Part shown: in pieces, positions 1-8,853 of the stretch
How positions within the stretch are numbered: the first letter of the stretch is position 1
Layout of the letters: every line of letters begins with the position of its first letter
From: Ectothiorhodospiraceae bacterium
GTDB taxonomy: Bacteria; Pseudomonadota; Gammaproteobacteria; SZUA-152
DNA: 52,271 nucleotides
Assembly: GCA_002401775.2 (NCBI GenBank)
Contig: NVUB02000011.1
Span: 1-52,271 of the forward strand
Direction of reading: 5' to 3'
Position numbers and translations under genes: made by a program
The notes under the pieces: model-generated
Databases searched by the model: none
The model's input: only the letters and a program-made list of their open reading frames with translations
Told to the model about the DNA's origin: nothing

Positions 1-2
1 AC

Positions 3-95
3 CCTGAGCGATGGTCTGGAGATACCCGCAACTGGAATCCCATCGGTGCGGTGACATTAAACCCTGAAAAGGACGAGATAAAAGACGCCGCGTGA
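3..95 (+). CDS. C-terminal end of a transposase-like protein (partial)
   Basis: An open frame enters from the left edge and ends at the TGA at 93-95. Its 30 residues include RWSGDTRNW and GAVTLNPEK, a pattern I associate with the C-terminal tail of integrase-core (IS3-like) transposases. The start lies outside the window. It is the only sign of a classical transposase gene here and lies beyond the end of the polysaccharide locus, on the opposite strand. The family call rests on one short motif and is tentative. Nothing recognisable follows up to 370. Confidence 0.4.
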   Translation, partial: PERWSGDTRNWNPIGAVTLNPEKDEIKDAA

Positions 96-370
96 TTAAA
101 AAAAGCGACAACTACCTTGAAAAACACCGCCCCACCCAAACCATGATTGCGACATACACACAGGCCAACGCGGCCAATAAAAGCCACAGATTTATTTCAG
201 TGGCCTGTCGTCCCAGTATCGCAGTTAGCCCACAACAAGCCATTAACAAATACTCGAACAACACTGTACGCTTATGACTCCAGCCAGCTAAAACAAGCCG
301 CTGGTAATAGTGGCTCCGATGCGCCTGCCAGATTTTTTCCTCTACAAAACAATTTGCGAAGTATCGTCAG

Positions 371-1546
371 TTATTTACTTGCTAGTGACATTACTTGCTG
401 GATAACCTCCACTGTCTTACTGATCTCATCTTGAGTCAACGTTGGATGTACCAGAAACATCAAACTCGTTTCTCCTAACTCTTTAGCTACTGGTAGACGT
501 TCTTTAGGTCGCCAAACTGTATTATCAAAGGCTTTTTCCAAATAAACCTCAGAACAAGTGCCAGAAAAGCAGGGAACCCCAAGTAGATTAATTTCACCCA
601 TAATGCGATCACGCCCCCAACCCTCCATTAATCCTTCCGGGCGCACAAATACGTAGCACTTGTACCAAGCATGTTCGATAATCTCAGATAGCATCGGTAC
701 ACGCAACACAATGGGGAATTGTCGGCAAACCTCAAGAATAACCTCGGCATTAGCCTTACGGCGCCCATGCCAATCTGACATACGCTTAAGCTGAATGCGC
801 CCAATCGCTGCTTGTATTTCCATCATCCGCAAGTTGGTACCCAACGAATCATGTAACCACCTAAAACCAGGAGGATGCTCTCGCTCATATACCGCACCCC
901 AAGACTTACCATGATCCTTGTACGACCACATACGCGACCAAAGAGCACGATCATTGGTGGTCACCATGCCGCCTTCGCCACCAGTAGTCATGATTTTGTC
1001 TTGGCAGAAAGACCAAGCTGCAACATGACCAAGCCCGCCAACAGGCTTTCCCTTATACATGGCCCCATGAGACTGGGCGCAATCTTCAATAACAAACAAC
1101 CCTCTAGCATTTGCCAGGGCCATTAAACCATCCATATCACATGGCCAACCGGCAAGATGCACAGCGATAATGGCCCGAGTACGCTCGGTCAACACCGAGC
1201 TAACGGTGTTGACCGTAATATTTTGGGAAACAGTATCTATATCAGCGAAAATGGGCGTAGCGCCCACCATAACAATTGCGCTGACCGAGGCAATAAAGGT
1301 ACGTGGAGTAACAACCACTTCATCTCTTGGTCCAATCCCAAGTGCTCGCAGTGCTAATTCCAGTGCAACCGTACCATTCGATAGGGCTACGGCATAAGCA
1401 GCATTACATGATTTTGCAAATTCACGTTCAAACTCACGACCCTCATTCCCCGTCCAGTAATTCACCTGGCCTGAACCTAATACGCGACCAACAGCATCTA
1501 CTTCTTCCTGGCTAAATTCAGGCCAATTTCTAAACTCTTGGTTCAT
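371..1546 (-). CDS. DegT/DnrJ/EryC1/StrS family PLP-dependent sugar aminotransferase
   Basis: The 391-residue length is typical for sugar aminotransferases that put an amino group on a nucleotide-activated keto-sugar. Visible fold-type I motifs are the cofactor-ring aspartate region VIEDCAQSHG (D155) and the Schiff-base lysine K184 in SFCQDKIMTTGGEGG. The start codon overlaps the stop of the acyltransferase remnant upstream as ATGA, so the two were translationally coupled. An acyltransferase next to an aminotransferase is the usual layout for N-acylated amino sugars of the PglD/PglE or NeuD type. The acyltransferase is now broken, so the amino sugar may stay unacylated or be acylated elsewhere. 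It appears to be the last gene of the polysaccharide locus. The exact substrate is unknown. Confidence 0.85.
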   Translation of the reverse strand: MNQEFRNWPEFSQEEVDAVGRVLGSGQVNYWTGNEGREFEREFAKSCNAAYAVALSNGTVALELALRALGIGPRDEVVVTPRTFIASVSAIVMVGATPIFADIDTVSQNITVNTVSSVLTERTRAIIAVHLAGWPCDMDGLMALANARGLFVIEDCAQSHGAMYKGKPVGGLGHVAAWSFCQDKIMTTGGEGGMVTTNDRALWSRMWSYKDHGKSWGAVYEREHPPGFRWLHDSLGTNLRMMEIQAAIGRIQLKRMSDWHGRRKANAEVILEVCRQFPIVLRVPMLSEIIEHAWYKCYVFVRPEGLMEGWGRDRIMGEINLLGVPCFSGTCSEVYLEKAFDNTVWRPKERLPVAKELGETSLMFLVHPTLTQDEISKTVEVIQQVMSLASK

Positions 1547-1899
1547 TTTTTAAGTTCTTGTGCAGGCACACCTACAACGGTTAGCCCATCAATTATGTCT
1601 TTTGTCACAACAGCTCCAGCACCGACAATTACATCATGCCCAATATCACAGCCTTGTATAACTGAGGCCCCGATACCGACCCAGCTTCGGTCACCTATCC
1701 CCACATTACCCGCCAAATGTACACCGGGTGATATATGAACACCAACCCCTAAACAATTGTCATGATCCAAAGTTGCTGCAGTATTCACAATACAACCGTC
1801 CCCTAAAACCGAGCCAATATTGATAACAGTATTTGCAAAAACAACTGTGCCTTCTCCAATTCTTACATCCTCTCAAATTTGTGCTGAAGGATGCAACAC
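1543..1899 (-). pseudogene. NeuD/PglD-like sugar O/N-acyltransferase, 3' part only
   Basis: The last 81 codons form a left-handed beta-helix of hexapeptide repeats (GVGVHI, GNVGIG, GCDIGHDVIVGAGAVV) ending in VVGVPAQELKK, typical of the C-terminal half of NeuD/PglD acetyltransferases. The frame continues upstream as HPSAQI, a TGA stop at 1873-1875, then EDVRIGEGTVVF, which is the expected family sequence with one nonsense codon. The N-terminal substrate domain is missing. At about 1899 the reading runs into an unrelated aminotransferase fragment. An internal start (for example at 1788) could still give a short protein, but it would lack the N-terminal domain. Confidence 0.75.
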
Positions 1900-2134
1900 C
1901 GAGGCAATTTCAAAACCTCATCCCCTGCTCTTATGCCTTTAAAGCCAGCACCAACGCCAATGTACCATTCGCTACTGCTGCTTGTTTTGTACTAACAAAT
2001 TTAGAAAATTCACTTTCGAACTCTTGGCCCTCATTACCAGTCCAATAATCCACCTTGTTAGTTAATAAAACGCGTGATACTACATCAATTTCAGTTTGAG
2101 TATATGAAGGCCAGGGAGGAAAAAGCAAATTCAA
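1900..2134 (-). pseudogene. DegT-family aminotransferase, N-terminal fragment
   Basis: About 78 codons are clearly homologous to the start of the intact aminotransferase downstream: VDYWTGNEGQEFESEF here against VNYWTGNEGREFEREF there, and NGTLALVLAL against NGTVALELAL. After LALKA a stop appears at 1931, but a one-base shift restores GIRAGDEV, the expected continuation, so there is a frameshift. Homology then ends at about 1900, where it joins the acyltransferase remnant. The simplest reading is a tandem acyltransferase-aminotransferase duplication that collapsed by an internal deletion, joining the 5' part of one gene to the 3' part of the next. Confidence 0.75.
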
Positions 2135-2152
2135 CTTCCGGTCACTTATAAA

Positions 2153-2929
2153 TCATTGAGCATTATGATTTCCGGGATAGCATAGCAACTCATGATGAAA
2201 CCCATGCAGGGAATCAATTCTGTATCCATAGCTTTGCATGATATTTTTACAATCTTCATATAGACTTGTGCTATGCGTTGATATTATCCAGACAGCGTTC
2301 CCAGACTTGAGTAGATTAGCGGCACCCATTAATACTTTCACTTCAGCGCCTTCAACATCCATTTTAACCACATTTGGGGTGATTTTCTTTTCCAAAGAAA
2401 ATTCATCTAACGTCACTGATTGTACATTGATTGTATTCAATGGATTTGATACAGCATGCTCGATTTTAACATCAGATATATGTGAATTAGCGTTAGTCTT
2501 TTCTATAGAAAACTCCACCAAACAAGCTTTATCTGATATAACAATTGGCTCAATGATAATATTATTTATTTTATTTTCCGAAATATGAGACTTTATTGTT
2601 TCGATATTAGTTGGCACTGGCTCAAACGAGATCACTTTCCCACATTTTGCAATTCGGCTACCCAATAATGAAAAATACCCGGCATTTGCACCAATATCAA
2701 AAAATATTGTGTCTGTCTGTATTTGGTTTTCAAGCCATTGAGTTGTTTCCTTTTCATAGACACCTAGAGGCATCCAAAATTGATGTTCTCTATTACAAAA
2801 CCAGCTCATCCCTCTGAGCGGCCCTCTTTGAATTACGACAACACGACCATGATAGTAATAACACCCAATAATAAATTTCACTAGCTTTCTAATTACAGTG
2901 ACTCTACCTAAAAACCTTAGTCTCCACAT
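2153..2929 (-). CDS. FkbM family SAM-dependent methyltransferase
   Basis: The protein has 258 residues. The SAM-binding motif is IFFDIGANAGYFSLLGS at about residues 95-111, followed by ISFEPVPTNIETIKSHI, whose acidic residue binds the ribose, and NVVKMDVEGAEVKVLMGA near residue 190. This is the standard FkbM order. The family O-methylates sugars and other hydroxyl groups, so the likely target is a hydroxyl of the repeat unit or its precursor. The basic N-terminal stretch (about 40 residues with aromatics) could associate with the membrane. A gap of 62 bases separates it from the HAD gene upstream. The specific target is unknown. Confidence 0.85.
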   Translation of the reverse strand: MWRLRFLGRVTVIRKLVKFIIGCYYYHGRVVVIQRGPLRGMSWFCNREHQFWMPLGVYEKETTQWLENQIQTDTIFFDIGANAGYFSLLGSRIAKCGKVISFEPVPTNIETIKSHISENKINNIIIEPIVISDKACLVEFSIEKTNANSHISDVKIEHAVSNPLNTINVQSVTLDEFSLEKKITPNVVKMDVEGAEVKVLMGAANLLKSGNAVWIISTHSTSLYEDCKNIMQSYGYRIDSLHGFHHELLCYPGNHNAQ

Positions 2930-2991
2930 TTACGCTCTCCCAACTAATAAATACTTACTAATCTTCAATTCCGAATCAGCATAATCATCAA

Positions 2992-3663
2992 TCAGTTCTT
3001 AATGATGCTTTCTAATTCAAATAAAGATGCTATCTCAAAATTTGCACAATATTCTTGTTTTACAGATAGATCCTTATATTCACCGCGATCACGCTTAACC
3101 TGTACAGTCAGCCAACCCAATTTTTTAGGTGTTACAAAATCTTTTTTTGGATTATCTCCCACATAAATACAATTGCACCCAGTGGTATTTAGTTTTTTTT
3201 GTGTAAGAAGATAAGGTTTCTTATGAGGTTTCCAGTATTTCGGGCCTAGTTCATCAGTAATTACTATAGAATTAAATTTTTGCTTGATTCCTAATGCCGC
3301 GATCTTATTCTTTTGCGTGACAGACCAGCCATCCGTAATTAAACCAAAGCGGTGAGTCCTAGCAAATTGCGAAAACACCCAAACTGCGTCTTTGTAAAGG
3401 GATATCTCTGGTTTATGATGCCTATAAATATTAACTAGCGTTATAATAAATTTTTCATCATAATTAATAGACATCGAGTCTAGATATTGGTTAAAGATAT
3501 CGCCTCTTTCGCCTGACTCAAATATTTCGTTAGCCTTCTCGAGAAAACCCACTAAACCATGATTACTGACCAGGTAATCATCAACAGCTTTAAAACCACT
3601 TCTCACATATTCATACTCGGGGAATAATGTGTCATCAAGATCCATGATCAAACAGTTTCTCAC
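2992..3663 (-). CDS. HAD superfamily hydrolase (phosphatase-like)
   Basis: The 223-residue protein starts with CLIMDLDDTLFPE, the HAD motif I with nucleophile and acid/base aspartates (D8 and D10). Motif II is GLITDG (thr near residue 116), the motif III lysine lies around KKPY, and motif IV is YVGDNPKKD with the magnesium-binding aspartates. The C1-type cap sits between motifs I and II. The start overlaps the ATP-grasp stop by four bases (ATGA). The tight pair with an ATP-grasp enzyme suggests both act on the same small phosphorylated building block, but the substrate cannot be read from the sequence. Confidence 0.82.
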   Translation of the reverse strand: MRNCLIMDLDDTLFPEYEYVRSGFKAVDDYLVSNHGLVGFLEKANEIFESGERGDIFNQYLDSMSINYDEKFIITLVNIYRHHKPEISLYKDAVWVFSQFARTHRFGLITDGWSVTQKNKIAALGIKQKFNSIVITDELGPKYWKPHKKPYLLTQKKLNTTGCNCIYVGDNPKKDFVTPKKLGWLTVQVKRDRGEYKDLSVKQEYCANFEIASLFELESIIKN

Positions 3664-4643
3664 ACTACTTGGCTCCCAGGCACAAAAATCTCATCATCAT
3701 ATCTAAGCATCACCAAATCATCTTCCCAAGATGTACCATTAGCATCACACCCCAGCCCCAGCACTTCTTGAATTATCCATTTTGAGAAATCTGCCCCTGC
3801 TTTAATAGAAAGAGGAATGCCGCCACCAAACCGCGGATTAATTTCAATAAACTTAATTACACCATCTTCATTTTTAAAACATTGAACAGTTATACACCCA
3901 ACTCCATGAGGGAGTTTTTCTACAACACCCTTGACAGCCTTAATGATGGCTAGATCACGAACGGTCACACCTTTGCTTACCTCACCTGCCCGAGTTTCAA
4001 GTCTTTTACGCGGTACCACACAACGAACTTTTCCCGAGAAATCCACATATACATCGCAGGTATATTCATCGCCCTGAATAAATTCCTGGACCATAGCATG
4101 GCGTATATAACTATAAAAAAACGCCAATTCTGTGCTATTATTGATTTTTGTTACCCCAATACTGCAACTGCCATCCCATGGTTTAATCAAGACTGGATAA
4201 TTATTTCCCGATAAACCTGCGACCTCTACCTCAGTGAAAACATACGGCGTAGGTATGTTGTTATCTGTAAAAAATCGATAGGTGTTATGCTTGTTAAAGC
4301 AAATTTTGTTAGTCTCCTCATCACAGACTAACAATGTCGTATTAATTTTCTCAAAAGCATCTTTATATTGAGACAGCAGCACCAAGTCACTATCAATCAA
4401 TGAAATCAATAAACGAATATTATTTTCCTGACAATACCCCAACAAAAAACCAATATATTTAGGATCGGAAACTCTTGGTACAAGCAATCGCTCATCTGCA
4501 ATAAAAGATGCGGGCGCAGACAAGCCTGCATCAGCAGCTATTATCTTCCCCCTTATACCTAGTTCATTTAGTGCTTTTCGAAAACACCTTAATAAAGAAA
4601 CTCGCCGCCCAGCGGAAGTAAACAAAATATTGAAATCAGCCAT
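3660..4643 (-). CDS. ATP-grasp family ligase (CarB-like)
   Basis: The protein starts NILFTSAGRRVSLL, a pre-ATP-grasp Rossmann segment, followed by YPVLIKPWDGSCSIGV (ATP-binding lysine and glycine loop) and FIEINPRFGGGIPLS (metal-binding E and N), the classic ATP-grasp order. I place the start at 4643, not at ATGs further upstream, because family sequence begins there and the gene then overlaps the sugar-transferase stop by only eight bases. ATP-grasp enzymes join a carboxylate to an amine, thiol or similar group through an acyl-phosphate. In a polysaccharide locus this suggests attachment of an amino acid or other acyl group to a sugar. The exact reaction is unknown. Confidence 0.78.
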   Translation of the reverse strand: MADFNILFTSAGRRVSLLRCFRKALNELGIRGKIIAADAGLSAPASFIADERLLVPRVSDPKYIGFLLGYCQENNIRLLISLIDSDLVLLSQYKDAFEKINTTLLVCDEETNKICFNKHNTYRFFTDNNIPTPYVFTEVEVAGLSGNNYPVLIKPWDGSCSIGVTKINNSTELAFFYSYIRHAMVQEFIQGDEYTCDVYVDFSGKVRCVVPRKRLETRAGEVSKGVTVRDLAIIKAVKGVVEKLPHGVGCITVQCFKNEDGVIKFIEINPRFGGGIPLSIKAGADFSKWIIQEVLGLGCDANGTSWEDDLVMLRYDDEIFVPGSQVV

Positions 4644-5256
4644 GGTCAATAGAATTCTTTGTAGAGTTAGTACCAGTAAAGAAAGGCATCGTGGCATGAT
4701 CATCATGACTTATACCTTCACGAACAAACACCTTTTTGATAGTCATGAGCAATATTTTAAAATCCAGCCAGAATGATTGGTTATCCACATACCAAACATC
4801 CAGATTAAATTTTTCTTCCCAAGTTATAGCATTTCTCCCGTTTACCTGTGCCCAGCCAGTAATACCAGGCTTAACTTCGTGACGACGATATTGTTCCTTA
4901 GTATATAACGGCAAATACTCTATCAACAAAGGCCGGGGGCCAACCAAACTCATGTCTCCTATTAATACATTCCAAAGGCTAGGCAGCTCATCTAAACTAG
5001 AATTTCTCAACAGCTTCCCTAAAACGGAAATGCGTTCAGCATCAGCCAACAGTTCCCCATCATATCCATGAGCACACTTCATGGAGCGAATTTTATTCAG
5101 GGAAAATGGACTAGCATTTATCCCTGGCCGATTTTGCCGAAACAACACCGGCCGCCCCATGCTAACCACAACGCAGACAGCTACAACTACCAAAACCGGA
5201 CTAATAATTAGAAGCCCAAATAATGATACAAATATATCAAACACTCGCTTCAACAT
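4636..5256 (-). CDS. Polyprenyl-phosphate sugar-1-phosphate transferase (initiating transferase, PglC/WcaJ C-terminal type)
   Basis: The 206-residue protein has one hydrophobic segment at about residues 9-34, then the catalytic domain: MGRPVLFRQNRPG, LRNSSLDELPSLWNVL (the DE catalytic pair), MSLVGPRPLL and VKPGITGWAQVNGRN. This is the short form without the WcaJ/WbaP N-terminal membrane domain. It would start repeat-unit assembly by moving a sugar-1-phosphate from its nucleotide to undecaprenyl phosphate at the inner membrane. With Wzx and a Wzy-like protein in the same locus, it defines a Wzx/Wzy-dependent pathway. The sugar is probably an N-acetylated amino sugar, but this is not shown. Confidence 0.92.
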   Translation of the reverse strand: MLKRVFDIFVSLFGLLIISPVLVVVAVCVVVSMGRPVLFRQNRPGINASPFSLNKIRSMKCAHGYDGELLADAERISVLGKLLRNSSLDELPSLWNVLIGDMSLVGPRPLLIEYLPLYTKEQYRRHEVKPGITGWAQVNGRNAITWEEKFNLDVWYVDNQSFWLDFKILLMTIKKVFVREGISHDDHATMPFFTGTNSTKNSIDHG

Positions 5257-5257
5257 A

Positions 5258-6433
5258 TCAAGTATTAATCCGCCTAAAAAGTAAATTACTCAATCTTCTC
5301 AAGTGATAATAAGGAAGTAACCAGTTGCTGCTAAATTCGTATTGTTGTTTCATATTTTCATTACTCGGTACTACCCCTCGCATGAAATCACCAACCGAGT
5401 CATACAATAAACTTACGAAAATCATATATCCAACTCTACTCCATTTCGGAGCGTCAGGTTCAAATATACCAACTCGCTCAAGCCACCCCTTCATCAATTT
5501 TATTTTCCATAGACTAGGACTTAATTCATTTAGTACTTCATCAGGAACGGGGGTACCTAACAATGATTTAGCCATCGCTAATGACAAGAATACCGCCGTT
5601 TTTGTCCTCAGGTGCTTTACCCTGCTCGTAAATAATGCCCAATCAATTTCTTGTGAGCTTACAATACGATCCACATCAGTATGTAAACGAAACCCGGGGG
5701 CTCTAACAAAAGTATGTTTAGCCGTGTGTAAAGAAACTTGCAGTAAATTATCCTCAGGTGAAAGCAATCGAACTGCTGAGCCAGCAATAGAAACTGACCT
5801 CTCAATTAATTCATCTGCGCCGGGTTCCTGCTCAGGTTGTATCCAGCGCCCTGCTACAGGCCGCCATTGAAGCTCAAACCAGAGGTGTTCACCACCCGCT
5901 AGAGTAACTGAGTACTCTGCCCCGCCAGCCTCCAGCGCAGCTTCAAGACTTTCTTCTTCGAACGGGCAGCGGAATTTCAATTTGTAGCCAGCATCACTAA
6001 GGATTTCATGAGATTTTTTAAATGATGCTTTACTTACAAGCACATCAATATCACCCATGGGGCATGCCCCAAAGTGCGGATAAAATCCCCTTGTGATACC
6101 ACTATTCTTAAGTGCTAACAACCTTACATTATGTTTTTCAAGTAATCGGGCTGCTCTTTCTAGCTCATGCATGTAATTTTCAATTCGGACAGAAGTAGCG
6201 TCATATACATTTCGCCAATGCAGAGGGGCATGTTTTTCACCCAAACATTTTTCCAAGGCATGCGCAACAATTGATGCCACACCATTTAATTCTGCCTCTT
6301 CAAACAATCTATCGTCGCCAATTGATTCATATAAATCAATTATCTGCGCTATATCCAAATAATCACAATGCCTTATACAAAGGCACAGTAACCTCTGCTC
6401 AGATGTTAAGTCAAACTCAAGTATTGTATTCAT
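5258..6433 (-). CDS. NTP_transf_5-like nucleotidyltransferase family protein
   Basis: The 391-residue protein carries GDIDVLVSKASFKKSHEIL near residue 130, the D-x-D of a Pol-beta-type nucleotidyltransferase, preceded by LKNSGITRGFYPHFGACPM. This matches the large nucleotidyltransferase-like family (NTP_transf_5) often seen in bacterial exopolysaccharide and lipopolysaccharide loci, whose substrates are mostly unknown. The remainder is helical, with no clear membrane segment. The start is one base from the sugar-transferase gene boundary, so it belongs to the same transcript. With the APH-like and thymidylate-kinase-like genes it forms an unusual phosphoryl/nucleotidyl transfer set. Confidence 0.72.
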   Translation of the reverse strand: MNTILEFDLTSEQRLLCLCIRHCDYLDIAQIIDLYESIGDDRLFEEAELNGVASIVAHALEKCLGEKHAPLHWRNVYDATSVRIENYMHELERAARLLEKHNVRLLALKNSGITRGFYPHFGACPMGDIDVLVSKASFKKSHEILSDAGYKLKFRCPFEEESLEAALEAGGAEYSVTLAGGEHLWFELQWRPVAGRWIQPEQEPGADELIERSVSIAGSAVRLLSPEDNLLQVSLHTAKHTFVRAPGFRLHTDVDRIVSSQEIDWALFTSRVKHLRTKTAVFLSLAMAKSLLGTPVPDEVLNELSPSLWKIKLMKGWLERVGIFEPDAPKWSRVGYMIFVSLLYDSVGDFMRGVVPSNENMKQQYEFSSNWLLPYYHLRRLSNLLFRRINT

Positions 6434-6437
6434 ATGA

Positions 6438-7637
6438 TTAATTGATTATCCCAGACGAGCGCAATGATACTAAAAAATCATCCATACATACCTTTCGTGA
6501 ATAATATTCAAGGCTTGCGTTTCTTGAGTTTTTCTTGAGAAAATCAAGTTTATTTTTACTGTCGGCCAAACTAACGATAAGCTTAGCGAGCTCTTTTGGT
6601 TTCCCAGGCTCAACAACCATGCCACACTGGCTCCGTTTGATTGTTTCACTTAAATCACTCTTTCCTTGACAAATACCAATTACCGCAGACCCTGCTGCCA
6701 TGTAATAGTACATTTTACTTGGCACCATTAGCCCTTCCGCTCCTTTATCTAGCGCAACGAGAGAAACATCACCTAGCGCCATGGTAAACGGTAAATTTTC
6801 TTCTGGTTGAAAAGGTAGAACTAGAGCATTGCATAAATGGTGCGTATCAATAAAATTTTTCGCACTTTGCCATTTAGCTCCTTCACCTATAAAAAGGAAA
6901 CGAATATCATTCCGTTTTGAAAGAATTTTTGCTGCCCCAAGAATACTATCAATATCATGACTGATCCCCATATTCCCAGAATACAGCACAGTCAAAACAT
7001 TATTCTGGCAAAGTTCCGTTGCAAGATGATTATTTGCCTTATCTATAGGCTTAATTATATCCGTATCAGCCCAAGGCGGTACAATGCCAACATGTCCAAG
7101 ACGGGTTTTCTCTGGTGAAAATTGAGAAGCAAGCTTAGCTGCCATAACTGAACCAAGTGTGTAAACGCCATCAGATCGCTCCCATACAATTTTATTAACA
7201 AACCTCCAAGCACGAGCAACAAACGAATGCTCATTTAACACGCCGAAGCAAATAAGTGTATCTGGGTGCAAATCATAAACCAGTACAATATATGGCACTT
7301 TACGAATCCAATGAACCAGGAGCGCTAGGGGACCAAGAAAAGGTGGGTTTGACACTATTAGCATTATCGTATTTTTATCAGCAAGTAGCATCTTTAAAAG
7401 TGCGACAACAGAGTATTTGAACCATGAATATAAACGAGATATTTTAGAGCTTCTATTATACATCGGGGCTCTGTGAATTATTAATTTACCCTTTAAATAC
7501 CTCATATTTAAAGTATCAGGATGCCCTGTTACTAGCTTACACCCCCCAGGCATTATATCTGCAAGATCCTCTGCCAGCTCACGAAACAACGGCCCTGCCA
7601 TCTGATTCAAAAGAAGAAAACTTGTATTTTCATTCAT
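6438..7637 (-). CDS. Glycosyltransferase, family 4 type (GT-B fold)
   Basis: The 399-residue protein has an N-terminal donor-independent domain with KLIIHRAPMYNRSSK and IMLIVSNPPFLGPLALL, as in WbuB-like fucosaminyl or related transferases. The C-terminal GT4 domain has VLYSGNMGISHDID, IRFLFIGEGAKW, and VPSKMYYYMAAGSAVIG, the donor-binding E/S-K region. It would transfer one sugar of the repeat unit on the cytoplasmic face of the inner membrane. It lies four bases from the nucleotidyltransferase gene downstream. Donor and linkage cannot be assigned. Confidence 0.85.
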   Translation of the reverse strand: MNENTSFLLLNQMAGPLFRELAEDLADIMPGGCKLVTGHPDTLNMRYLKGKLIIHRAPMYNRSSKISRLYSWFKYSVVALLKMLLADKNTIMLIVSNPPFLGPLALLVHWIRKVPYIVLVYDLHPDTLICFGVLNEHSFVARAWRFVNKIVWERSDGVYTLGSVMAAKLASQFSPEKTRLGHVGIVPPWADTDIIKPIDKANNHLATELCQNNVLTVLYSGNMGISHDIDSILGAAKILSKRNDIRFLFIGEGAKWQSAKNFIDTHHLCNALVLPFQPEENLPFTMALGDVSLVALDKGAEGLMVPSKMYYYMAAGSAVIGICQGKSDLSETIKRSQCGMVVEPGKPKELAKLIVSLADSKNKLDFLKKNSRNASLEYYSRKVCMDDFLVSLRSSGIIN

Positions 7638-7659
7638 TGCATATAAACCACACTCATAT

Positions 7660-8853
7660 TTATTTCTTCAAACAAAAACGCCGGATCTCCATGATTTCAC
7701 CCAGCCAGGGATGCAAACTATCTAGCTTATTAATAATCACTGGAACTGCTACCTCTTCTAATCTTACCAACAAATCTTCAAGTAGAAAGAGAGCTAAACA
7801 ATATGAGTTTTCAGCGGTTAAAAAATATTTAGTCCATGAACAACGTACTTCTCCCTCCTCCAACCCACCCAAAAATACAGAAAAACGCTGACCCAGCCCC
7901 TGACTTTTTCGCGCCTGAAGTTCATATGTCAGGGAATCGTAAAACACATTTCTAGTATTTGCATATTCCCAATCAATTAACCAGCTATTCCCGCTACCTC
8001 CGTTATATAATATATTTGCTGATTGGAAATCACCATGCGTTAAAGCCAGTGTTATTTCATTATCTTTATATTGCTCCATACAATCTAGCAGTCTATTTTT
8101 TATAGTGCATATTTTATTTTTACTAGCCTCAGTAGTACCTGAGAATGACGTCGCCAATAACAAATCAATCTTTTCCTGTACGTGAGTTATATAAATTCCA
8201 AGCTTTTGTTTTTCTGAGGTCTCGCCATAAAGAATTATAAGGTTTTCACTCGCCCCTTTGAATGCGAGTTTACGATCTAGATCGGCAGACAACCTGTTTA
8301 GTGGCAATCCAATTATTCGCTCTTCCGTATACCATCCAGTTTCGCAATTTACTTTAAGAATATTTGGCACGAAAGGTAGTGAAAATTCCTGCCTTATTTT
8401 TGCATCTGTAATTAGGAATGACTTATTAAACCCTAATTTTGTGAACACAATACTTTGATTGTTTGCCAGATCAATAATTCGAATACTGTGATTACCTGGT
8501 ATAAATACCCACTGCTCAAGGACGTCAGGACAATTTTCTATGGTAAGAGTGGCTGATGCGGCATACTTTTCAAATGGCCATCTAACAGAAAAATAAACAT
8601 AACTCTTTTGCATTAAGTGCTTAAACCAAGATTTATTCCATGCAAATTCCTGCGTTAAATCACCTAGACTATTGCGAGAAATTGATTTTTGATAAATAAC
8701 ATTGAGATAATCATTAACTAAATAGTGAGCTCCACGCTCACATTTCCACGTGATTTTACTCTCACAGTTAAAATAACTCTTTAAAAAGGAGTTAAGTGAG
8801 GCGCAAAATATGCCATTGAAGTCCTCGCGTTTACGCAATAATTCAATTCGCAT
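7660..8853 (-). CDS. APH-like phosphotransferase (aminoglycoside/choline kinase fold)
   Basis: The 397-residue protein contains LTHGDFQSANILYN (the Brenner motif with catalytic Asp and Asn) and SWLIDWEYAN (the metal-binding D of the DFG equivalent) near residues 290-320. The N-terminal half, with VFIPGNHSIRIIDL, is an extra region I do not recognise. Family members phosphorylate small hydroxylated molecules such as sugars, choline or homoserine. Its start overlaps the stop of the thymidylate-kinase-like gene as TAATG, so the two are coupled. Antibiotic resistance is unlikely given the setting inside a polysaccharide operon. The substrate is unknown. Confidence 0.75.
   Translation of the reverse strand: MRIELLRKREDFNGIFCASLNSFLKSYFNCESKITWKCERGAHYLVNDYLNVIYQKSISRNSLGDLTQEFAWNKSWFKHLMQKSYVYFSVRWPFEKYAASATLTIENCPDVLEQWVFIPGNHSIRIIDLANNQSIVFTKLGFNKSFLITDAKIRQEFSLPFVPNILKVNCETGWYTEERIIGLPLNRLSADLDRKLAFKGASENLIILYGETSEKQKLGIYITHVQEKIDLLLATSFSGTTEASKNKICTIKNRLLDCMEQYKDNEITLALTHGDFQSANILYNGGSGNSWLIDWEYANTRNVFYDSLTYELQARKSQGLGQRFSVFLGGLEEGEVRCSWTKYFLTAENSYCLALFLLEDLLVRLEEVAVPVIINKLDSLHPWLGEIMEIRRFCLKK

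Noticed and set aside
7660-8853. APH-like protein as an antibiotic resistance gene
   Set aside because: It is embedded and coupled in a polysaccharide operon and has a long unfamiliar N-terminal half; a metabolic kinase is more likely.
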